Shown here: one piece after another, positions 60,901-64,000 of the stretch | Position numbering within the stretch: the first letter of the stretch is position 1 | How the letters are laid out: each line of letters opens with the position of its first letter | Assembly: GCA_026874595.1 (NCBI GenBank) | Contig: CM049316.1 | Location: forward strand, 53,639,676-53,703,675 | Origin: Sipunculus nudus | Lineage: Eukaryota; Annelida; Sipuncula; Golfingiida; Sipunculidae | Length of the DNA stretch: 64,000 bases | Direction of reading: 5' to 3' | Position numbers and translations under genes: made by a program | Notes under the pieces: generated by a model | Seen by the model: only the letters and a program-made list of their open reading frames with translations | Told to the model about the DNA's origin: nothing | Databases searched by the model: none

Positions 60901-63217
60901 AAGTTAGCTTTAGAGCCTGACCTTAAGAGGAAAATTCCTGTAAAAATAATGCTCTATAAAACCAGTTGGTTTGTCATTTCTCAAAGAGTTCTCAAGCAAT
61001 TTGTGTTGATTCAGATCTTTGCAAATCTTTATATCAGATCTGTATATTAGTTTGAACTTGTGCTGGTATCTGGCAGATTTCATTGATACTATTATGAGAG
61101 ATTGGTCTTAAATATGTTTTAATTAAGTTTGGGAGGTGTCTGATTCAATGACGGTGGTGGTATTTACTCTTCCAGTTAGATCAGCCACAATATTTTAATA
61201 TCATATTAATGAACTGAGTGAACGAGCTGTGAGATGATTAAAGTGAGGTGATGAGTATTACATGTAGCATCTTACCTGAGCCATGAGGAACCGTCTGAAG
61301 CCATCAGCACCCTGTGTAAGCTCCCACAGCTTATCTCCTGACTCTGGGGACCAGCTGTCACCTACAAGGTCACAAGATAATTAGATTTCAATGATAAAAC
61401 ACAGCAAAAATAATGTCACACAGTGTAACACATGTTCTATCAGTCCATGTATACTGATATACCATACACACACACTGGTTCCATCCAGGTGTTATATAAA
61501 TGAAGATTCAACTCAGCCATTCCAGCCATTCCTAATTACAGTTAAGATGCATCAAGCCAAATAACCCTACTGCGCACTAATTGTACCATGGCGTAGGCAC
61601 AGACCGGGCACGGCCTTTGATAGAGCGTGGTTGATGGATGTTACTGATGCAGTCCACTTAAGCTCATCAGGACAAATGAAATCTGGCTTATCAGTGGCAT
61701 CTATGTGTGCCTTTGTCCAGCAAGTTTTATGACCCCCATCAGCAACATTTGACACAGACAGACCCAGAGTTGTATCTCCATTTATATGAACTCCTTAGTA
61801 CCATGCGCCGTTAAAAATTACCCGTTCTTATGTTGGGAACTTGGGACAGGTCCCTGAAACTTCAGCCGGGTTCATCTGGGAAAGGTTTTCCATGAGCCTA
61901 GTTCATCTGCTAGATAAACTGGCATAGTTTCTGATAAATGGTGCTGCAACAGACCTTTCGGAAAATTTCCTAAATAATATCAGAGTCCTCAGGTTTCATG
62001 AGAAATATAGAAAATACCCTTTAGAACACATCTGGCAGCACTTCTGACACTATCAAGACCAAAAACAGGCATTTCCAAGGCGTGGCCACAGAGGAATTTT
62101 GTGTCAAGGATTTAGTGCCACTGCTAATTATAAAATATATGAGGTGTCCTGACAACTTGTTATTCTATTAATCAACTACGCCTTCTATACATCACTTACC
62201 TGCTGGCTCCACATTTGCCAATTTGCACTTAATTGCTTGAAATGGGAGTTCAAAGAACTGTACAGGCATGGGATGAATGCTGCGTACATCCACACGCTCA
62301 GTGTCCCCATAGTCCACAAAGAACACCTCACAGCTGCCATCAGCATTCACTGACAGTACCTGGCCTCTGTACCACCTGTACGAGGGAAACAATTATTGCA
62401 TCTGAATGCCCAGTGCTCAACCACAGTATAAAATATAAGTAACAACTCTACCCACCTAACAGCAAGTGACACCTGTGTCATGGTGCTCAGTCAGTTTGAT
62501 GTAAAACAAGAAAGATCATGAACGCCAAGTCACATATGGACCAGTAACACTCCTTATGCAGAGATTTCATTTCATTCACACTGCTTCATTTCATTCAAAT
62601 TCTGCTTTGGGGGGGGGGGGGGAGGGGAGAGTATTACAAAGATTACAACCAGGCACAGGGAAAAGATTCTTAGGCCGTTGGTTTTGACTAATGAGAGCAG
62701 TACATTCCTGGCTTGAATGCTTGGCAAGGTGCCAATAATACATTGCTAGCCTGATGGCATTCTACAGCCAAAGTTCTCCATACAAGCAGTGGCTGAATGA
62801 AATTGATAAGTAGGAATGGATTGAGCATACTGCTACGGGAGTGTATGGATTATAATGCCCAAAAGAAGATCACTATATACCTAATATCTTAAAGGTGAGA
62901 AAACAACTTCACAGCCTGCTCTTTGCTATTATGTTTTTATTTTCAAAAGGATTATGCTAACCTTTAAAATTTACTTGCTTTCTCATATGTCTTAAACAAA
63001 TATGACTATGTTTACCTTGTTTGAATCAAGGTGCTTGCATGGTAAAGGGCCCTAAGACACTATGTCTTTGCTGTCTTACACTTACTTCTGATCGAGTGGG
63101 AACTGTGCCAGCACCAGTGTTCCTGTATCTAAAGTGAGATCTTCAGGCTCCTCATCCTCATCCCTGTGTATCCGATGTCTGATGTGCATGTCAATGTCCA
63201 CCATCAGGGTCTCTAGC
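33775..63217 (-). CDS. Tudor / armadillo / CS-domain protein, C-terminal 719 residues (20 exons, 5' part outside window)
   Basis: Twenty GT..AG exons join with every phase closing (2161 nt, ending TAA at 33775-33777). In visible residues: 30-179 extended Tudor domain, with a Tudor core (GTLVLAQFPLDQKWYRGQVL, then VFFVDYGDTERVDV) and a second half ending RLYNTSHKFDIDISHELVAAG; 180-455 armadillo-like helices (GGVQAVCQAV, EGAIQALVGRL, VDAIKTLLKVMA); 456-535 basic linker; about 543-640 CS (p23-like) domain (PNVLWAQNVWKLRLSV, then YTFQLQLYELVDPEKS and VALQKEE); then an acidic S/D/E tail ending WDSEYFNL. Tudor domains bind methylated arginine, and several metazoan Tudor proteins, including TDRD12, pair Tudor with CS in piRNA biogenesis. 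The ARM block is not part of the TDRD12 design I know, so I leave the gene unnamed. Function as a germ-granule scaffold is inference. Confidence 0.85.
34382..34481 (-). CDS. Tudor gene exon 19 (acidic tail)
   Basis: 100 nt, phase 0 to 1; acceptor TGCTTTCAG, donor GTAAGC. Encodes PHFVQVDCENYIDSSSDDSD, continuing acidic; this resembles the acidic tail that follows the CS fold in p23-type proteins. Confidence 0.8.
34495..34645. repeat. ~47-bp minisatellite, about 3 copies
   Basis: TTACTGGCACACTCAAACAAG, ATATGATCATCATGTG and close variants recur at about 47-63-bp spacing in the intron beside exon 19. Confidence 0.75.
35108..35452 (-). mobile_element. tRNA-derived SINE, near full length
   Basis: Read on the minus strand: a tRNA-like head with A box GTGGCGTAATGGATAGGG and B box GGGTTCGCGTCCC, a ~200-bp body, and an A-rich tail at the left end (35108-35132). 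The layout is that of a Pol III SINE moved by a LINE. It lies in the intron between exons 18 and 19. A decayed copy is at 6829-7115. Confidence 0.85.
35507..35666 (-). CDS. Tudor gene exon 18 (CS domain, second half)
   Basis: 160 nt, phase 2 to 0; acceptor GCTTTTGTAG, donor GTCAGT. Encodes YKEYTFQLQLYELVDPEKS, VRANEVLVALQKEE and WPRLVKQK: the LYxxVxPExS and LxKxxxxxWxRL marks of CS domains. A GTCAAG two codons earlier is a weaker alternative donor. Confidence 0.85.
35770..37177. other. Intron with an isolated head fragment and an unclassified repeat
   Basis: 35774-35815 is a decayed head (CAAGTGACCAATGGGTCATGA). 36600-36795 is an inverted match to 50605-50720 (GGCACATGACTGGAAAG, GCCAAGCTGAAAGACATCCAG). 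Nothing else recognised. Confidence 0.45.
37178..37303 (-). CDS. Tudor gene exon 17 (CS domain, first half)
   Basis: 126 nt, phase 2 in and 2 out; acceptor TTAAACAG, donor GTGAGA. Encodes KVTPNVLWAQNVWKLRLSV and VVQIARDALSF. The PxVxWxQ start and alternating strands are typical of CS/p23 domains. Confidence 0.82.
37508..37609 (-). CDS. Tudor gene exon 16 (charged linker)
   Basis: 102 nt, phase 2 in and 2 out; acceptor TTGCTGCAG, donor GTGAGT. Encodes PDTDVKEEKVKPPKEK and then MQLFKDMPALEKEI leading into the CS domain. Confidence 0.78.
37874..38507. other. Intron sequence, nothing recognised
   Basis: AT-rich intron between exons 15 and 16; no exon or repeat family seen. Confidence 0.4.
38508..39170 (+). 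mobile_element. CTAGAATACNGGTA repeat, second copy
   Basis: Starts ACTAGAATACTGGTAGTCGAC; collinear with 29320-30000 through GGCATGGATTNAGTGGCAAG, GGGGAAATAGAGTGA and GGTGGCGCCACCTGTCATAA (38941). Shorter: about two modules, ending near 39170. Confidence 0.75.
39425..41530 (+). pseudogene. Non-LTR retrotransposon fragment (reverse transcriptase end), split by a Tigger relic
   Basis: 39440-39640 encodes a reverse transcriptase piece with YHFYADDTQLYVAF (YADD catalytic motif at 39453-39464) and VQKWMSQHQLKMNDEKTE. After the insertion, 40973-41230 encodes the usual RT-end segment MYKAINNLAPLYLQELI, NRAFSVVGPKLWNDLPDTL, then shifts frame by one base before a SEFKSKLKTYLF-type ending and TAG. About 100 residues between the parts are missing. 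An (ATT)n tail at about 41505-41521 marks the 3' end. Defective. Confidence 0.85.
39669..40970 (-). mobile_element. Tigger/pogo-like DNA transposon relic (1302 bp, TA target site)
   Basis: Termini CAGTGAAACCTGTCTAAAGC and its imperfect inverse ending GTTTTCACTG, flanked by TA on both sides. Subterminal GTCCTTAATAGTGAGGTGTCC and GTCCGTCTAAGTGAGGTGTCC also pair in inverse. On the minus strand 39877-40116 encodes RELTLIEKVELIGLSES and VRALAEEF, the N-terminal helix-turn-helix of pogo-type (CENP-B-like) transposases; the catalytic part is absent. Inserted in the LINE relic. Confidence 0.85.
41757..41915 (-). CDS. Tudor gene exon 15 (linker)
   Basis: 159 nt, phase 2 in and 2 out; acceptor CTTGACAG, donor GTAAGT. 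Encodes LISGENMSTQLKTKCETLHS and a proline/lysine-rich linker ending VADRLFGK. Confidence 0.78.
42040..42280 (-). mobile_element. Second tRNA-derived SINE family
   Basis: Minus strand reads GCTGGCTTCTGTGGCTCAGG at the head (A-box-like) and GGTCGTGAGTTAAAATCTC (decayed B box) about 45 nt on. The body runs to about 42040. No A tail seen. Sequence differs from the 35-kb SINE. Confidence 0.6.
42430..42950 (+). pseudogene. Decayed non-LTR reverse transcriptase fragment
   Basis: Out-of-frame pieces keep the order of an RT domain: KLRKEQAG then RGRSRTTEPIF, RNIIGQVEEWNCSLDAP, EKTFNRVHREPLWDIVKSYD, KLVIMIKAMYGNYRCAV and a TDWVLRTTEEGKMRNQ segment. Several stops and frameshifts; a dead insertion in the intron between exons 14 and 15. 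Different family from 39425-41530. Confidence 0.7.
43439..43533 (-). CDS. Tudor gene exon 14 (last armadillo helix)
   Basis: 95 nt, phase 0 to 2; acceptor TCTTTTCCAG, donor GTAAGT. Encodes ELHLCVRILINLLQTEDNK and then VFIPKNTPKELE. Confidence 0.78.
43690..44277 (+). mobile_element. Head/tail family element, single unit of the 680-bp core type
   Basis: Related to 8641-11656 (ATGTACCATGGTAAA, TCTAATTTCTGGTATACACTC, CATTATGTCCCAGTCTGTAAC, GATATCAGGCCATCC) and ends with the shared tail TTGACTTACAGTCAGCCGAGC-TAAAA at 44248-44277. Confidence 0.65.
44343..44415 (-). CDS. Tudor gene exon 13
   Basis: 73 nt, phase 2 to 0; acceptor TTATTTTGCAG, donor GTAAAA. Encodes LHERFQRNFLLKLLCQKLV and SYKEK, helical. 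Confidence 0.76.
44554..45312 (+). mobile_element. Head/tail family element, diverged core
   Basis: Head AACAAGTGACCAAGGGTCATGA then CACTCAGCTGA; tail TAGCTCGGATGACTTATGG and TTAGCTAAGCTAAAG. The core only partly resembles the others (ACAGGTTGCACCATCAATACC). Confidence 0.6.
45430..45555 (-). CDS. Tudor gene exon 12 (armadillo repeat)
   Basis: 126 nt, phase 2 in and 2 out; acceptor GTGTTACAG, donor GTGAGA. Encodes CEEVVKTDCLSLMHDLLKS and a Leu/Gln-rich helix ending LSLLP. Confidence 0.8.
45640..46356. other. Intron with an isolated head fragment
   Basis: ACAAATGACCCATAGGTCATG then CTCAGCTGCT at about 45652-45685 is a decayed head. The 90-codon minus frame at 45780-46052 is not supported as an exon. 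Confidence 0.4.
46357..46409 (-). CDS. Tudor gene exon 11
   Basis: 53 nt, phase 0 to 2; acceptor TGTTAACAG, donor GTAAGA. Encodes IQQTCAQVLQTLFKDHR, an ARM helix. The smallest exon of the gene here. Confidence 0.75.
46902..46977 (-). CDS. Tudor gene exon 10 (armadillo repeat)
   Basis: 76 nt, phase 2 to 0; acceptor ATGTTTCAG, donor GTACTT. Encodes VCDNLYHVDAIKTLLKVMAE. Confidence 0.78.
47126..48745 (+). repeat. Tandem ~330-bp repeat with GGTGGCGCCACC, four units
   Basis: Units share AGGTCATGACCCCAATTTATA, ACCCATGTCTATGTATATGC, GTCCATTAGTTTTTGACTTA, GGGGTATTAAACGGCAC, ACAGGTGGCGCCACCTGTTT (47414, 47751, 48074; decayed at 48400) and GACCAATGCATGCATCCC. Start TTTCTTGGCACCGCAGGTGCC; end GCGGTGGCGGCGGCTGCGG then ACCATAGTATCTCCAGAC. 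In the intron between exons 9 and 10. Confidence 0.85.
48765..49190. repeat. 64-bp minisatellite, about 6.5 copies
   Basis: Unit starts at 48771, 48835, 48899 and so on every 64 bp: GCTGTGTTTTGTGGTGTATT, TAATGCTGTCTGTCTGAATA, CTAAGTTAT. It stops within about 10 bp of the donor of exon 9. Confidence 0.9.
49199..49263 (-). CDS. Tudor gene exon 9
   Basis: 65 nt, phase 0 to 2; acceptor TTATTGACAG, donor GTATTT. Encodes SEDEKLQEYLVYTIQKLTTN. A 64-bp minisatellite begins just past its donor. Confidence 0.75.
49782..51028. mobile_element. ~1.25-kb TIR element (TACTGTGGTTG ends)
   Basis: Left end TACTGTGGTTGCCTTTATATT, right end inverse AAGACAACCACAGTA; both followed inward by TTTTCGCGG-type sequence. 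No transposase frame. TA next to the ends suggests a TA target site, not proved. The interior (50605-50720) has a segment also found inverted at 36600-36795. Confidence 0.65.
51180..51780. repeat. Two-unit repeat with AAGGTCACNCATNTT blocks
   Basis: GACCTTGAATTGTATGTCAAGG at 51256 and GACCTTGAAAAATATGTCAAGG at 51548, each followed by GTCACNCATNTTNGAACT and AAATCTGNCCTGANNAANTGAAGC. Two units of about 290 bp. Confidence 0.65.
51781..52613. other. Intron sequence, nothing firm
   Basis: A phrase at 52205-52260 (GACAAGTACATGTACATAGC, TTTTGAACCTGAGTACA) recurs at 63430-63490, so it is a dispersed repeat piece. No exon seen. Confidence 0.4.
52614..52674 (-). CDS. Tudor gene exon 8
   Basis: 61 nt, phase 2 to 0; acceptor TTTCTGCAG, donor GTAACC. 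Encodes NSDMVCNEGAIQALVGRLYM; the NEGAI..L pattern is ARM-like. Confidence 0.8.
52955..53077 (-). CDS. Tudor gene exon 7 (armadillo repeat)
   Basis: 123 nt, phase 2 in and 2 out; acceptor TAGTTTCAG, donor GTAAGT. DAIRDVGGVQAVCQAV followed by EALAYCIIYLTLNNS has the gly-gly turn and helix pattern of an ARM repeat. Confidence 0.82.
53349..53410 (-). CDS. Tudor gene exon 6
   Basis: 62 nt, phase 0 to 2; acceptor TTTGAACAG, donor GTAAGT. Encodes DPEEQQTLAESIQNIIAKHA, an armadillo-type helix. Confidence 0.75.
54043..54135 (-). CDS. Tudor gene exon 5
   Basis: 93 nt, phase 0 to 0; acceptor TTTCTGCTTCAG, donor GTGAGT. Encodes NLIPVDMEAVCRGAQEYVQ and on to LVRST. Its intron towards exon 4 (6.5 kb) holds the 107-bp array. 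Confidence 0.75.
55237..55251. promoter_or_regulatory. Perfect IR3 nuclear-receptor palindrome AGGTCACAGTGACCT
   Basis: Two AGGTCA half-sites inverted with a 3-base spacer: the consensus oestrogen response element. Part of element D; activity is not shown. Confidence 0.5.
55395..55409. promoter_or_regulatory. Perfect IR3 palindrome AGGTCACCATGACCT
   Basis: Same IR3 arrangement in the next module of element D; another perfect copy is at 54702-54716 and a mutated one at 54552-54566. Confidence 0.5.
55985..56025 (+). repeat. Repeat fragment abutting the array
   Basis: AAATCAACAGTACTTACAGT and AAAACGTGCC resemble the unit start near 9325-9360 (AAATCCACAGCAGTTACAGG, AAAACGTGCC). It ends where the 107-bp array begins. 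Confidence 0.5.
56026..60768 (-). repeat. 107-bp minisatellite made of a Tudor-domain exon, about 44 copies
   Basis: Each unit, read on the minus strand, is 102 nt coding for YTIRLYDTSHKFDIDIS plus ELVAAGHARPTEDYVQ, then GTCAG. Period checked at 56121, 56228 and 56335 (107 each). Unit variants cluster at a few sites (TCR TAC, CCTYTGTAGG, GGTYGRGCRTG, ATCTAWRTCAAAC). A ~33-bp internal duplication occurs at about 57720-57760, and small indels at 59455 and 60640. The leftmost copy (56026-56133) is the most diverged. Only the rightmost copy is joined to a unique exon half. Confidence 0.95.
60667..60810 (-). CDS. Tudor gene exon 4 (end of extended Tudor), source copy of the 107-bp array
   Basis: 144 nt, phase 0 to 0; acceptor AATTTTAG, donor GTCAGT. 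Encodes VMCKEASEDRASPQ, unique to this copy, then YTIRLYNTSHKFDIDIS..VQ, the closing strands and helix of the extended Tudor domain. The last 102 nt are repeated about 44 times in the following intron. Only this copy has a unique 5' half with a pyrimidine-rich acceptor, so it is the likely functional exon. Confidence 0.8.
60811..61275. other. Intron between Tudor exons 3 and 4, nothing recognised
   Basis: Short, repeat-poor intron; supplies the TTAATTTTAG acceptor for exon 4. Confidence 0.5.
61276..61361 (-). CDS. Tudor gene exon 3 (extended Tudor, SN-like half)
   Basis: 86 nt; phase 1 in, 0 out; acceptor CCTTGTAG, donor GTAAGA. Encodes GDSWSPESGDKLWELTQ and FRRFLMAQ, the helix and strand usual after the Tudor core in extended Tudor domains. 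Confidence 0.82.
61362..62199. other. Intron between Tudor exons 2 and 3
   Basis: No repeat recognised. A 62-codon minus frame at 61567-61755 lacks splice support. Confidence 0.45.
62200..62375 (-). CDS. Tudor gene exon 2 (Tudor barrel core)
   Basis: 176 nt; acceptor CGTACAG, donor GTAAGT; phase 2 in, 1 out. Contains WYRGQV, SCEVFFVDYGDTERVDV and a HPMPVQFFELPFQAIKCKLA segment. The aromatic and acidic residues of the methyl-arginine pocket (W, Y, F, Y, D) are in the usual order. Confidence 0.9.
62376..63085. other. Intron between Tudor exons 1 and 2
   Basis: Has a decayed head (GCAAGTGACACCTGTGTCATGGTGCTCAG) at 62462-62491 and a G14 tract near 62608. No exon seen. Confidence 0.45.
63086..63217 (-). 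CDS. Tudor gene exon 1 in window (pre-Tudor and Tudor start)
   Basis: 132 nt; acceptor TTGACAG, donor GTAAGT. It completes a codon from an upstream exon outside the window. Encodes LETLMVDIDMHIRHR, an acidic stretch, then DTGTLVLAQFPLDQ, the first strand of the Tudor barrel. Confidence 0.82.
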
Positions 63218-63504
63218 CTGTCAAGTGATAAAATGTACACCTAAACAAGCCTCCATGACCCGGCACATAAATCAGCGACCATCAAAGTCAGAGATTTAGA
63301 CATGGAAAGACAAGGCCTGCAGGCCTAATGCAATCCTGTGCAATGGGATATACTTCAGGAATAATGCTTCTATGATAACATGTTTGACCATTATTTAAAA
63401 AAATACTTGATATCTTTTTAAATACATGCGAAATGTACATGTACAAGGCAAATACTATATATTTTGAACCTGAGTACATGCACCAATTACTTAAATGTTA
63501 CTCT

Positions 63505-64000
63505 TGAAATACTGGCATGGATGGACACACAAAAATGATTGCAGGTTGTGCCACTATACTTGTGTGTGAGATAGCCATTAAAGAGGTATGGACATGCAAA
63601 ATTTCAGGCAGATACTTCAAACTACTCTTGTGCTATGTGCACAGATGCTTGAAACCAAAAACAAATGTAGGTGGCACCACAAGTCTTGTATACAACAAAA
63701 CTAGCCAAGATGAATGGACATGTACAATTTCAGGCTGATATATCAAATCCCTCCTGAGAAATAAGCACGGACACAGACTTTCCAAAAATTATTGTAGGTG
63801 GCCCCACCAGTCTTGTGTAGACCAAGCTATCTGGGATGTATAGATATACACAATTTCAGGCTGATATATCATATCCCTCCTGTAAAATAAGCAGGACATA
63901 CTGTGCAAAAAATATTGTAGGTGGTGCCACCAGTCTAATATACCATGAAGCTATCCGAGACATATAGATATGCGCAATATCAGGCTGATATAGCAAATCA
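63505..64000 (+). repeat. Tandem ~120-bp GGTGGNGCCACC modules, running off the window
   Basis: Units share ATTGTAGGTGGNNCCACCAGTC, CAATTTCAGGCTGATATATC and CCCTCCTG; copies at about 63541, 63668, 63795 and 63915. The palindrome core has drifted (GGTTGTGCCAC, GGTGGCACCAC, GGTGGCCCCACC, GGTGGTGCCACC). Confidence 0.8.

Noticed and set aside
61567..61755. 62-codon minus frame in the Tudor intron
   Set aside because: Exons 2 and 3 join in phase to complete the Tudor fold; no domain or splice support.

Overview
This is eukaryotic nuclear DNA. Short exons with GT..AG borders are separated by long, AT-rich introns full of repeats. The repeat content (pearl/Helitron-like elements with tandem cores, iterated modules carrying GGTGGCGCCACC, tRNA-derived SINEs, a Tigger/pogo relic, non-LTR reverse transcriptase pieces) resembles bivalve mollusc genomes. 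I infer a mollusc, probably a bivalve; no marker gene proves it.

Two protein-coding genes are visible, both entering from outside the window and facing each other. On the + strand, eight exons (695 to 14889) encode the last 291 residues of a coiled-coil protein that I recognise as the C-terminus of LRRCC1, a centrosomal protein. On the - strand, twenty exons (63217 down to 33775) join in one frame to give the last 719 residues of a protein with a complete extended Tudor domain, armadillo-type helical repeats, a CS (p23-like) domain and an acidic serine-rich tail. That architecture suggests a germ-granule/piRNA-type scaffold, but I cannot name the orthologue. All splice phases in both genes close.

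Layout: 1-14.9 kb, LRRCC1 3' exons, with a 9.5-kb intron holding a 914-bp TIR element, a SINE and a pearl-like element nested in another repeat. 15-33 kb, intergenic and almost all repeats: a duplicated 1.3-kb element, a perfect 39-bp tandem array, and three large head/tail elements (23.5-25.1, 26.0-28.4, 29.1-32.5 kb). 33.8-54.1 kb, the 3' exons of the Tudor/ARM/CS gene, with SINEs, two LINE fragments (one split by a Tigger relic) and two minisatellites in introns. 54.1-60.8 kb, one intron with a repeat carrying oestrogen-response-element-like palindromes and then a 4.7-kb array of about 44 copies of a 107-bp unit. 60.8-64 kb, the Tudor exons.

The most unusual object is that 107-bp array. 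Each unit is the last exon of the Tudor domain (34 codons, 102 nt) plus the five bases GTCAG, which give both a 5' splice donor and a 3' AG. The copy furthest upstream (60667-60810) is the functional exon; the other copies lie in the following intron. So a coding exon has been amplified into a minisatellite inside its own gene.
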